Source: Mageeibacillus sp. UBA5436
GTDB taxonomy: Bacteria; Bacillota; Clostridia; Saccharofermentanales; DTU023
NCBI GenBank assembly: GCA_002427545.1
Contig: DIRM01000051.1
Location: 1 to 25,425, forward strand
DNA length: 25,425 bases
Reading direction: 5' to 3'
Shown here: in pieces, positions 1-8,039 of the stretch
Numbering within the stretch: position 1 is the stretch's first letter
How the letters are laid out: every line of letters starts with the position of its first letter
Translations under genes and position numbers: made by a program
Notes under the pieces: generated by a model
Told to the model about the DNA's origin: nothing
The model's input: only the letters and a program-made list of their open reading frames with translations
Database searches by the model: none

Positions 1-38
1 ATTTACTTTGGCAATTACTTAAATGTAATTATAGAAAT

Positions 39-60
39 GTTTGTAGCATATATAACAAAC
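39..60. promoter_or_regulatory. Inverted repeat upstream of the first kinase
   Basis: The arms GTTTGT (39-44) and ACAAAC (55-60) form a perfect 6-bp inverted repeat around a 10-base AT-rich spacer, about 100 bases ahead of the kinase start. It has the size of an operator half-site pair. I see no confident -35/-10 pair in 1-158, so a regulatory role is only inferred, and in AT-rich DNA arms this short can arise by chance. Confidence 0.25.
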
Positions 61-158
61 GTAGAGTTTAAAAATATGTTAAAATAAAACTAATCTTATT
101 TTGGTATTTTATATTCAGAATTTTAGTAAATGATGAATTCATAGAAGGTGAGGAAGTC

Positions 159-1760
159 ATGAAAGATAAGGCTATTAAAGCAATTAAAGATGGAAAGACA
201 GCGCTCGGGATAGAATTGGGTTCATCACGAATTAAAGCAGTTTTAATTGATAACGCAAGTCAGATTTTGGCTCAGGGTAATTTTGATTGGGAAAATAGTT
301 TAGTTGATGGTATTTGGACGTATTCTTTGGACGAAGTTTGGCTAGGTATAGAATCTGCCTATAAAGCTTTGGCAGATAATGTTTTAGAAAAATATCAATT
401 GCCATTAGAAAATATTGGAGCAATTGGCGTTTCAGCTATGATGCATGGCTACTTAGTATTTGATCAAGATGATCAATTACTGGTACCTTTTAGAACTTGG
501 CGCAATACAATGACTGAAGATGCGACAAAAGTTTTAATCGAAAAATTTAATTACAATATTCCTCAACGTTGGAGTATTGCTCATTTATATCATGCCATCT
601 TAGAAGGCGAAGAACATGTCAAAGATATTCAATTTATGACGACTTTGGCTGGCTATGTACATTGGCAATTGACGGGTCAAAAAGTTTTAGGAATAGGCGA
701 TGCTTCAGGTGTATTTCCCATTGATGATGAGACCAGAGATTTTGATCAAAAAATGCTGGAGATCTTTGATGATTTAATTAAAGAAAAGAATTTCACCTGG
801 CATGTATCAGAAATTTTACCTAAAATTTTGAAAGCTGGTGAAGATGCAGGAACACTCACAGAAAAAGGTGCAAAACTTCTTGATCCCAGTGGTAAATTAA
901 AGGCAGGTATCAAAATGGCTCCACCAGAAGGTGATGCAGGTACTGGCATGGTGGCAACGAATAGCGTCTTACCTAGAACTGGTAATGTATCGGCCGGAAC
1001 CTCAATCTTTGGGATGGTCGTTTTAGAACATGCTTTATCCAAAGTTCACATTGAATTGGACATGGTTACCACACCAAGTGGTTCACCAGTAGCCATGGCT
1101 CATTGCAATAATTGTACGAGCGATTTGGATGCCTGGGTTAGAATGTATCAAGAACTCTTACAACGATTAGGTGTCGAAGTTCCCAAATATAAATTATATG
1201 ATGAGCTTTATTTTGCTGCTTTAGAAGGCGATAAAGATTGTGGCGGAGTTATGGCTCATAATTATGTTTCAGGTGAACATGTGACTGGTTTTAGTGAAGG
1301 ACGTCCTCTTATTGTTCGTATGCCAAATGCCAACTTTAATTTAGCCAATTATATGCGAGCCATGCTTAATTCAACGATGGCTACCTTGCGTATAGGAATG
1401 GATATTTTGACAGTTGAAGAAAATGTTGAAATAGATCAACTTTTAGGTCATGGTGGTTTATTTAAAACAGAAAAAGTTGGGCAAACTTTGATGGCAAATG
1501 CTTTAAAAGTTCCACTTACCGTTATGTCTAGTGCAGGCGAAGGTGGTGCTTGGGGAATGGCAATCTTAGCTTTGTATTTAGATTATAAGGATGAATATAC
1601 ATTAGAAGATTTCTTGATTAATCAGGTCTTTGCAGCAGAGACTTCAACTACAATTGAACCAAATGCAGAAGATATGGAAGGCTTTGATCAATTCTTAGCC
1701 AGATATAAAGATTCATTAGCTATTCAAAGAGCAGCCGTCGAGGCCTTGCCATTAGAGTAA
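159..1760 (+). CDS. FGGY-family carbohydrate kinase, substrate unknown
   Basis: Predicted cytoplasmic kinase that phosphorylates a sugar or ketose with ATP. The 533 residues show the FGGY two-domain actin-like fold. The N-terminal phosphate motif is GIELGSSRIKAVLI (17-30). A sugar-contact motif MMHG is at 94-97, as in xylulokinases. The catalytic-base region PPEGDAGTG has its Asp at 259, followed by SAGTS (278-282). The C-terminal adenosine-binding part has GHGGLFKTEK and SSAGEGGAWG. It is slightly longer than E. coli XylB. A ribosome site AGGTGAGGA sits just upstream of the chosen ATG. It leads a same-strand group with a SorE-like dehydrogenase and a HAD phosphatase, and lies near fucI, so a ketose or deoxyketose substrate is plausible. 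This subfamily is often annotated only as a sugar kinase or ATPase, and I cannot assign the substrate. The family call is secure. Confidence 0.88.
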   Translation: MKDKAIKAIKDGKTALGIELGSSRIKAVLIDNASQILAQGNFDWENSLVDGIWTYSLDEVWLGIESAYKALADNVLEKYQLPLENIGAIGVSAMMHGYLVFDQDDQLLVPFRTWRNTMTEDATKVLIEKFNYNIPQRWSIAHLYHAILEGEEHVKDIQFMTTLAGYVHWQLTGQKVLGIGDASGVFPIDDETRDFDQKMLEIFDDLIKEKNFTWHVSEILPKILKAGEDAGTLTEKGAKLLDPSGKLKAGIKMAPPEGDAGTGMVATNSVLPRTGNVSAGTSIFGMVVLEHALSKVHIELDMVTTPSGSPVAMAHCNNCTSDLDAWVRMYQELLQRLGVEVPKYKLYDELYFAALEGDKDCGGVMAHNYVSGEHVTGFSEGRPLIVRMPNANFNLANYMRAMLNSTMATLRIGMDILTVEENVEIDQLLGHGGLFKTEKVGQTLMANALKVPLTVMSSAGEGGAWGMAILALYLDYKDEYTLEDFLINQVFAAETSTTIEPNAEDMEGFDQFLARYKDSLAIQRAAVEALPLE

Positions 1761-1766
1761 TCCAAA

Positions 1767-1811
1767 TAAGTATCTTAAGGTAGTGAAATGAGGATGCCTT
1801 ATAAATACTTA
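1767..1811 (+). other. Intercistronic stem-loop without T-tract
   Basis: TAAGTAT (1767-1773) pairs with ATACTTA (1805-1811), and inside it TAAGG (1776-1780) pairs with CCTTA (1797-1801), separated by small bulges. No run of T follows, so it does not look like an intrinsic terminator. It lies between the kinase and the dehydrogenase and could be an mRNA processing or stability element. That role is inference. Confidence 0.35.
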
Positions 1812-1866
1812 ACTAGAATGTATTATGATTATTAAATAAATTATTTTCGGAGGTAATAGATAATTT

Positions 1867-3141
1867 ATGAAAACAAAAGCAGTTCGTTTATATGGAAAAG
1901 AAGATATTCGTTTAGAAGAATTTGAATTAGCACCTTTAAAAGACAATGAGATTCTTGTAAAAAATGTAACAGATAGCATTTGCATGAGTTCTTATAAAGC
2001 ATCAAAACAAGGTGCAGATCATGTGCGTGTCCCTAATGATGTGGCTGAAAATCCAATTATTTTAGGTCATGAGATTTGTGGAGAAATTGTAGAAGTCGGT
2101 AAAGATTGGCAAGAAAAATACAATGTAGGTGACAAATTTGTTGTACAACCAGGCCATAATAAAAATGGCTCTTTAATGGCTCCAGGTTATTCCTATACCG
2201 AATATGGTGGCGATGCAACTTATGGCAATATGCCAGCCGATATTATGGATATGGATTGCTTATTGCCATTTTCTGGCGAAGCCTTTTTCCTTGGTTCTTT
2301 AGCTGAGCCTGTTAGTACAGTCATAGGCGGTTTTAATTCTCTTTATCATCATAAAGAAAAAGGTTCATACGAACATGTTATGGGTATGAAAGAGGGCGGC
2401 AATCTCGCTATGATTGCTTCTGTTGGTCCAATGGGTTTAGCTGCTATTGCTTATATTTTTGCTATGGCTATAGAAGGTAAAATGGCCAAACGAGTTTTAG
2501 TAACTGATATTGATCAAAGCCGTTTAGATCGTGCCGAAAGCATATATACACCAGCAAGAGCCAAAGAACTTGGTTTTGAATTAAAATATATGAATACTTC
2601 TGGCAAAACTTCTTTTGATGATATGATGGCTTATACAGATGGTGAAGGATATGATGACGTTTTTGTTTTAGCACCAGTTCCACCTTTAGTAAGACAAGCT
2701 CAACAATTATTACGCTACGATGGTTGCTTAAATTTCTTCTCTGGCCCATCTGACAATCAATTCTCAGTAGAAATGAATATGTATGATGTTCATTATTCTA
2801 ATCATCATTTTGTTGGTAATTCTGGTGGAAATAATGAGGACTTAAGAGAAGCAGTCCGTCTTTTATCCGATGGGAAATTAAATGTTGCACCAATGATTAC
2901 TCATATTCTTGGATTAGAAGAGGTTGCGTATGTCACAATGAATGTCCCCAATATCCCGGGTGGAAAAAAATTAGTTTATCCACATTGTGAAATTGAATTG
3001 ACAGCGATTGAAGATTTTGCTGAAAAAGGTAAAACTGATTCTCGCTTTGCAGATTTAGCAGAAATCATGTCACGTAGCAATCAAATTTGGAATGCAGAAG
3101 CAGAACAATATGTTTTAAAACATTTTGCAATTGCAGAATAA
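1867..3141 (+). CDS. Zinc-dependent alcohol dehydrogenase, L-sorbose-1-phosphate reductase (SorE)-like
   Basis: Medium-chain dehydrogenase of 424 residues, predicted to interconvert a ketose (phosphate) and a polyol (phosphate) with NAD(P)H. Candidate catalytic zinc ligands are Cys39 (SICMSSYK), His68-Glu69 in GHEICGE, and Glu147 in LAEPVS. The Rossmann nucleotide-binding segment is near 180-200 (ASVGPMG) and is followed by an acidic residue at the end of the second strand (VTDIDQSR). The cluster of four cysteines that binds structural zinc in classical alcohol dehydrogenases is absent around 95-115. The extended length and GYSYTEYGG region resemble the SorE/sorbitol dehydrogenase-like branch. 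The ribosome site GGAGG (1849-1853) lies about 13 bases before the ATG, longer than usual, and I see no better start. It follows the kinase by 106 bases and ends at a strong terminator. The substrate is inferred, not shown. Confidence 0.8.
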   Translation: MKTKAVRLYGKEDIRLEEFELAPLKDNEILVKNVTDSICMSSYKASKQGADHVRVPNDVAENPIILGHEICGEIVEVGKDWQEKYNVGDKFVVQPGHNKNGSLMAPGYSYTEYGGDATYGNMPADIMDMDCLLPFSGEAFFLGSLAEPVSTVIGGFNSLYHHKEKGSYEHVMGMKEGGNLAMIASVGPMGLAAIAYIFAMAIEGKMAKRVLVTDIDQSRLDRAESIYTPARAKELGFELKYMNTSGKTSFDDMMAYTDGEGYDDVFVLAPVPPLVRQAQQLLRYDGCLNFFSGPSDNQFSVEMNMYDVHYSNHHFVGNSGGNNEDLREAVRLLSDGKLNVAPMITHILGLEEVAYVTMNVPNIPGGKKLVYPHCEIELTAIEDFAEKGKTDSRFADLAEIMSRSNQIWNAEAEQYVLKHFAIAE

Positions 3142-3157
3142 TCGTTTATTAGAATTT

Positions 3158-3208
3158 AGACATTATCTTTTTAAATTGCCTAGCTATTGGAAGATAATGT
3201 CTTTTTTT
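3158..3208 (+). terminator. Intrinsic terminator after the SorE-like dehydrogenase
   Basis: A perfect 12-bp stem, AGACATTATCTT (3158-3169) with AAGATAATGTCT (3191-3202), is followed by a T-run to 3208. It separates the kinase/dehydrogenase transcript from the HAD gene, which therefore needs either read-through or its own promoter. Confidence 0.9.
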
Positions 3209-3266
3209 ATGATACAAAACCAAGAAAAGTAAACTCAGTTTGATATTTAAACAATAAAGGAAATAT

Positions 3267-3917
3267 ATGAAGGCAATTTTATTTGATTGTGATGGCGTAT
3301 TGGTAGACTCTGAACCAGCTTTGGCAAAAGTTGCAGCAGACGTTATGAATGGAAAAGGAATCCCTGCAAAACCAGAAGATTTTGCACCTTATATTGGAAC
3401 AGGTGAAGATACTTATTTAGGTAAAGTCGTTGAAAAGTATGGCGGCGAATATAATGATGAAATTAAAGAATTAGTTTATCAAAATTATATTGATAAAGGT
3501 GTCAATTATATTCAAAAATTTGATGGCTGCGAGAAGATGTTAAATGATTTAGCAGATGCAGATATCCCTATGGCTGTTGCTAGTTCTGCTGATGATATTA
3601 AAGTTCGTGCTAATTTATCAATACTTGATTTTGATGAACAAAAATTTACAGCAATTATTGCTGGTAACGATGTTGGACGAAAAAAACCTTGGCCAGATAT
3701 TTATCTATTAGCAGCGGAAAGAATTGAACAAAAACCAGAAGATTGCATTGTAATAGAAGATGCTGTCGCTGGCATTGAATCGGGTAAACGAGCAGGCATG
3801 ATCACAATTGGCTTTACTTCAAATTGCACGCAGCAACAATTAGAAGAAGCAGGCGCTGATTATGTTGTGGATACTTTTTTTGAAATGGAAACAATATTGA
3901 TGCAATTGCTAAAATAA
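3267..3917 (+). CDS. HAD-superfamily phosphatase/phosphomutase, beta-phosphoglucomutase-like
   Basis: Cytoplasmic HAD hydrolase of 216 residues, probably a sugar-phosphate phosphatase or a beta-phosphoglucomutase-type mutase. Motif I is FDCDGVLVDSE, with nucleophile Asp7 and acid/base Asp9. A helical cap follows. Motif II is the Ser of AVASSADD, motif III the Lys of GRKKPWPD, and motif IV the acidic pair in VIEDAVAGIESG. All four are intact, so an active enzyme is expected. A ribosome site AAGGA lies about 5 bases before the ATG. It is cut off upstream by a terminator and converges with fucI. Phosphatases of this type often sit in sugar operons, where they remove accumulated sugar phosphates. 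The substrate cannot be read from sequence. The family call is firm, the function is not. Confidence 0.85.
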   Translation: MKAILFDCDGVLVDSEPALAKVAADVMNGKGIPAKPEDFAPYIGTGEDTYLGKVVEKYGGEYNDEIKELVYQNYIDKGVNYIQKFDGCEKMLNDLADADIPMAVASSADDIKVRANLSILDFDEQKFTAIIAGNDVGRKKPWPDIYLLAAERIEQKPEDCIVIEDAVAGIESGKRAGMITIGFTSNCTQQQLEEAGADYVVDTFFEMETILMQLLK

Positions 3918-3947
3918 TATTTCTTTTAGAAAAATAAATTGGAATTT

Positions 3948-3984
3948 AAAAAGGGACTCAGCATTTAAGATGAATCCCTTTTTT
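3948..3984. terminator. Bidirectional terminator between HAD gene and fucI
   Basis: AAAAAGGGA (3948-3956) pairs with TCCCTTTTT (3975-3983), extended inward past one mismatch by TCA with TGA. There are A-runs on the left and T-runs on the right, so it can end transcripts from both the + strand HAD gene and the - strand fucI. Confidence 0.85.
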
Positions 3985-4019
3985 AGTATGTTAAAAATGA
4001 ATAACCCTTAATTAACTAA

Positions 4020-5822
4020 TTAACGCATAGCTCTATAAAGAGGGCCATATGTTTGACAAGCTCTATAATCTTGTCCTTCTTTATCCATACCAAAGGCATT
4101 CCAAGCAGCTGGACGGAAAATTTGATCTTCTGGCACATTGTGCATACTGATAGGAATTCTTAACATAGATGCTAAGGTAATAAGATCTGCACCGACGTGA
4201 CCATAGCTGATGGCACCATGATTTGCGCCCCAATTGTTCATGACATCATAAGCAGATTTAAATGGTCCTTCACCAGTTACACGAGGAGCAAACCAAGTAC
4301 TTGGCCAAGCATAATCGGTTCGTTTCCAAATTATATCAGAAATATCTTCTGGTAATTCAACAGACCAACCTTCTGCAATTTGTAAACAAGGTCCTAAACC
4401 TTTGACAAGATTCAAACGAACCATAGTTAATGGCATTTCGGCTCTTGTTTCATAACGTGAAGAGAAGCCACCACCACGGAAATAACCAATGTTTGCAGCG
4501 TTAAAAGTGGTGACATCTAAGCAAGCTTTAATATCTTCGTCGGTCATTTCCCACCAAGGTTTCATGCAAGCATTGCCGTCTTCATCTTTAACTTGACCAC
4601 AAGCATCAATGGTTGCAGCACCTGAATTGATTAAATGTAAGAAACCATTGGCGTCTTTTGCATGACCTTCTAAATCATAGCCAGTAACGCGTTTAGTTGA
4701 TTCTGTATTCCAGCAAGTACGTACATCAGCAAAAATTTGAGAACGGTTGGTTAATAAATGTAACAACAACATGCCAGCAGCATTTAAGGTATCATTTTCA
4801 GTAGCTAAAATATAAGGTTCACGTTTGCCATTCCAATCAAATGGTGTATTAAGCATAGATTCAGCAAAGTCGGCATTTGGATAAAAGTCTGTCCACTGTC
4901 TTTGGCCTTGGAAACCAGCTGCAATCGCATTATGACCAACAGCTTCTTCTTCATTTCCTTCACCTAAATTATCATTACCGACCATTAGGTCACGGATAAT
5001 CATCATCATTTTGACAGAGAATTCCCATTCTTTATCTTTAACTTCACGAGATTTTTGGAATTCTTCTGGATTGATATCAAAGCCTTCTTCGATGTTTTCA
5101 TTGACCCAAGCCATAGCTTTATCAAATTCATCTTTGTCATAAATGCCTAAATCCATACGACGAATAATTTCTACTTCATCAACGGATTCAACACGCATAC
5201 CAAGATAATCTTCAAAGAAATCATGACTGACCATTGAACCAGCAATACCCATACAGGAAGAACCAACTTGCAAGTAGGATTTACCTTTCATTGTTGCAGC
5301 AGCAACAGCAGCCTTAGCAAAACGTAAGATTTTTTCAGCAACGTCTTCAGGAATCTCAGTGTCGTCTGCATCCTTTACGTCATGACCATAAATGCCAAAA
5401 GCAGGTAAACCTTTTTGTGCATGAGCAGCTAAAACAGCAGCTAAATAGACAGCACCTGGTCTTTCAGTACCGTTAAATCCCCAGACACCTTTAATGGTGG
5501 TTGGATCCATATCCATAGTCTCTGAACCATAGCACCAGCAAGGTGTAACAGTTAGAGTGATATCAACGCCTTCTTTTTTAAATTGTTCTGCACATCTGGC
5601 AGCTTCTTGAACACGGCCAATAGTAGTTTCAGAAACAATAACTTCAACTGGCTCACCATTGGTATATTTTAAATTATTACGAATTAAATCAGCAGCTGAT
5701 TTCGCCATATTCATGGTTTGATCTTCTAAAGATTCACGGACATTTAACCTGCCTCGACGACCATCAATTGTTGGTCTAATTCCAATTTTAGGATAACCGC
5801 CGATTAATCTACCTTTTGTCAT
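4020..5822 (-). CDS. fucI: L-fucose isomerase
   Basis: Converts L-fucose to L-fuculose (and typically D-arabinose to D-ribulose) in the cytoplasm, using Mn2+. The 600-residue product follows E. coli FucI closely: PKIGIRPTIDGRR near the N-terminus, RESLEDQTMNMA, TVTPCWCYGSET, a stretch from WGFNGTERPGAVYLAA, and YGHDVKDADDT. The residues matching the E. coli metal-binding and catalytic set (Glu337, Asp361, His528) are Glu342 in ATENDTLN, Asp366 in IFADVRT and His542 in GHVGADLITLASMLRIP. The ribosome site AGGAGGA is about 5 bases from the ATG. It is divergent from the fuculokinase-fucU-transporter operon, sharing a 184-base intergenic region with a palindrome. It is the most secure functional call in the window. 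Confidence 0.97.
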   Translation of the reverse strand: MTKGRLIGGYPKIGIRPTIDGRRGRLNVRESLEDQTMNMAKSAADLIRNNLKYTNGEPVEVIVSETTIGRVQEAARCAEQFKKEGVDITLTVTPCWCYGSETMDMDPTTIKGVWGFNGTERPGAVYLAAVLAAHAQKGLPAFGIYGHDVKDADDTEIPEDVAEKILRFAKAAVAAATMKGKSYLQVGSSCMGIAGSMVSHDFFEDYLGMRVESVDEVEIIRRMDLGIYDKDEFDKAMAWVNENIEEGFDINPEEFQKSREVKDKEWEFSVKMMMIIRDLMVGNDNLGEGNEEEAVGHNAIAAGFQGQRQWTDFYPNADFAESMLNTPFDWNGKREPYILATENDTLNAAGMLLLHLLTNRSQIFADVRTCWNTESTKRVTGYDLEGHAKDANGFLHLINSGAATIDACGQVKDEDGNACMKPWWEMTDEDIKACLDVTTFNAANIGYFRGGGFSSRYETRAEMPLTMVRLNLVKGLGPCLQIAEGWSVELPEDISDIIWKRTDYAWPSTWFAPRVTGEGPFKSAYDVMNNWGANHGAISYGHVGADLITLASMLRIPISMHNVPEDQIFRPAAWNAFGMDKEGQDYRACQTYGPLYRAMR

Positions 5823-5899
5823 AAAAATCCTCCTAATTATGTCATTTTATGCCATTCGCATTATGACGAAAATGTAATTTATTAGCTAAAAATATGCTA

Positions 5900-5929
5900 T
5901 ATATTACTAAATTATGTTATAGTAATATA
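5900..5929. promoter_or_regulatory. 30-bp palindrome in the fucI/fuculokinase divergent promoter region
   Basis: TATATTACTA (5900-5909) and TAGTAATATA (5920-5929) are perfect 10-bp inverted arms around a 10-base spacer, placed near the middle of the region between two divergent fucose genes. The right arm runs into a TATAAT-like sequence on the + strand. It could be a dimeric repressor or activator site controlling both directions. No regulator gene lies next to it. Function is inferred from position and symmetry. Confidence 0.5.
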
Positions 5930-6006
5930 ATATTTTGTGCTAATTGTTTAAGATTGTTATCATTATAAATCATGATTCTATTAATTGCAAAAATTGGAGG
6001 ACCTTT

Positions 6007-7464
6007 ATGAAAAAAGTATTGGCGATCGATATGGGAGCAACTTCCATTCGAGGGATTGTCGGTTTTGTTGAGTCAGGAAAACTAATAACAAAAGAAGTTA
6101 TGCGCATGCCACATGAACTAGAAGAAACAAATGGTCGTCGGCATTGGCAATGGCAAAAAATTATCGATAAAATTGTTGAGACTATTAATTCACAATCTGA
6201 TTTGAGCAGTGTCGCTTGCGATACTTGGGGTGTTGATTTTGGTATTCTTGACCAAAATGGACAATTGATTGAAACACCAATCTCTTATCGAGATTCTTTA
6301 CATAATGATGGCTTTGTTAAAGTTCAAGAAATGATCGATTTATATGATTTGTTTGAATTGACTGGCAATCAAATTATGTCAATTAATTCTCTTTTTCAAT
6401 ATATGGCTTTAAAAATGCATAATTCAGAAGCTTATGAAAAAATCGATACGATATTGATGACACCAGATCTCATTCATTATCTTTTGACAGGCGAAAAATT
6501 TAATGAAATGACGATAGCCTCAACTTCACAGATGTTTGATTTGACTGAAAAGAAATGGCAGACGGATTTGCTAGATCGTCTAAAATTAAAATCAGATGTT
6601 TTTGCGCCGATTATTAAAAATGGTGAATATCTTGGATCAACAGCTAAAACCTTGCTACCCGATCTTAAACAAAAAGATTTAGAAGTGTATTCGATAGCAA
6701 CGCATGATACAGCATCAGCAGTTTCCGTTACACGAGCTTTTTTTGATCCTGATTGCCTATTCCTCTCATCTGGCACTTGGTCTTTAATTGGTGGCTTATC
6801 AGAAAAACCTATTTTGATTAAAGAGGCTTTTGAAAGCGATTTAACCAATGAAACCGGCTTTCAAGGTCAAAATATGTTTTTTAAAAATATTACTGGCCTT
6901 TATCTTTTTGAAAAATTAAGAGATGAATTGGCTTTGCGAGATGGTAAGCGCTTAACACATCAAGAAGCAGATTGTATGACAGTAGAAGCAAAAGCATTTA
7001 GTTATTTTATTGATGTTGCAAAATATGATTTAGATAATATTACAGTTTTAGATACCATTCATGATTATATTAAAGAAACAGATCAAACTATGCCACAAAC
7101 GGTTGGAGAAATTTTGCGTGGCCTTTATGAGAGTATGATTCTTGGTTATATGAAAACGGTGGAGGATATCGAACGAATTTTGAATCATCAATTTAAGCGG
7201 ATTCAAATCATTGGCGGCGGTTCAAAAATTGCTTTTTTAAACCAAATGATAGCAAATGCTTTGAATAAAGAGGTAATTGCAGGGCCAGGTGAGGCTTCAG
7301 GAATTGGTAATATTGTTGGTCAGCTTCTCGCTCAGGGTGAATGGAATAGTCTTGAAGAGGCATATAAAACAGTTTCGGATTCTTTTGAATATAAACACTT
7401 TAAACCAGAAGATAATGAAGCATGGAAAAAACGTTATGCTGAGATCAAACATTTATTAGTTTAA
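6007..7464 (+). CDS. RhaB-family kinase, probable L-fuculokinase
   Basis: ATP-dependent kinase of 485 residues that should make L-fuculose 1-phosphate. By family it is rhamnulokinase-like: AIDMGATSIRG at the N-terminus, CDTWGVDFGILD (71-82), the ASTSQ motif, ATHDTASAV with catalytic Asp234 (E. coli RhaB Asp237), FLSSGTWSL, and IGGGSK and AGPGEASGIGN in the ATP lobe. The start at 6007 is chosen because TTGGAGG lies 6-7 bases before it. An in-frame ATG at 5944 would add 21 residues that do not fit the family and would place the ribosome site inside the gene. The gene faces fucI and is followed by fucU and a sugar importer, so fuculose is favoured over rhamnulose. No rhamnose isomerase is present. 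Fuculokinases of RhaB type are known in other phyla. Confidence 0.85.
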   Translation: MKKVLAIDMGATSIRGIVGFVESGKLITKEVMRMPHELEETNGRRHWQWQKIIDKIVETINSQSDLSSVACDTWGVDFGILDQNGQLIETPISYRDSLHNDGFVKVQEMIDLYDLFELTGNQIMSINSLFQYMALKMHNSEAYEKIDTILMTPDLIHYLLTGEKFNEMTIASTSQMFDLTEKKWQTDLLDRLKLKSDVFAPIIKNGEYLGSTAKTLLPDLKQKDLEVYSIATHDTASAVSVTRAFFDPDCLFLSSGTWSLIGGLSEKPILIKEAFESDLTNETGFQGQNMFFKNITGLYLFEKLRDELALRDGKRLTHQEADCMTVEAKAFSYFIDVAKYDLDNITVLDTIHDYIKETDQTMPQTVGEILRGLYESMILGYMKTVEDIERILNHQFKRIQIIGGGSKIAFLNQMIANALNKEVIAGPGEASGIGNIVGQLLAQGEWNSLEEAYKTVSDSFEYKHFKPEDNEAWKKRYAEIKHLLV

Positions 7465-7581
7465 TTTTGTAACATACATCAAAAAAAGAATTAACAAAGT
7501 TAGTTTTTCTGTTAGGATACATAAATAAAATTAAATATATTAAAATACTTAATTATTATTAATTTTAAAAAGGAGATAGTT

Positions 7582-8007
7582 ATGTTAAAAAAAATCCCTA
7601 AAAACTTGTCACCCGAATTACTAAAAGTTCTGATGGAAATGGGACATGGTGATGAAATCTGCATTGGAGATGGTAATTTCCCTGCAGAAGAAATGGGCCG
7701 TAAAGTGATACGTTGTGATGGCTTGATGGTTCCAGAATTACTAGAATCCATTTTGGAATTGTTGCCACTTGACCCCTATGTTGAAGACCAAGTTTTCTTG
7801 ATGGAAGTAGCAAAGGGAGATGATTATCAACCTGTTATTTGGGAAGAATACAAAAAAATTCTAGACGATTCTCAAGAACCATATAGTATTGAATATGTAG
7901 AACGTTTTGACTTCTATGAAAGAGCAAGAAAATGCTATGCAGTTGTCGCCACTAGCGAAGAAGCCTTATATGCTAACATTATTTTGAAAAAAGGTGTTGT
8001 TAAATAA
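7582..8007 (+). CDS. fucU: L-fucose mutarotase, RbsD/FucU family
   Basis: Interconverts the alpha and beta anomers of L-fucose so that the isomerase receives its preferred form. The 141-residue product matches E. coli FucU (140 residues) along its length. It has SPELLKVLMEMGHGDEI with His22 at the same number as the E. coli catalytic His, then MGRKVIRCDGL, RFDFYERARK, and a C-terminal YANIILKKG ending. It is expected to form a cytoplasmic ring-shaped oligomer. The ribosome site AAGGAGA precedes the ATG by about 7 bases. It sits between the fuculokinase and the transporter ATPase, 32 bases before the latter, and strengthens the fucose assignment of the whole operon. I see no terminator between it and its neighbours. 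Confidence 0.95.
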   Translation: MLKKIPKNLSPELLKVLMEMGHGDEICIGDGNFPAEEMGRKVIRCDGLMVPELLESILELLPLDPYVEDQVFLMEVAKGDDYQPVIWEEYKKILDDSQEPYSIEYVERFDFYERARKCYAVVATSEEALYANIILKKGVVK

Positions 8008-8039
8008 AAATAAAAAACAATAAAAAATAGGAGGGGTAT

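Noticed and set aside
5944..6006. N-terminal extension of the fuculokinase from ATG 5944
   Set aside because: The extra 21 residues do not fit the RhaB family, and a strong GGAGG lies just before the ATG at 6007.
7277..7459. Small + strand open frame inside the end of the fuculokinase gene
   Set aside because: It is an alternate frame of a conserved kinase region, and no homology is recognisable.
6007..7464. Annotation as a true rhamnulokinase in a rhamnose operon
   Set aside because: The sequence family is RhaB, but no rhamnose isomerase or rhamnulose aldolase is present, while fucI and fucU flank it.
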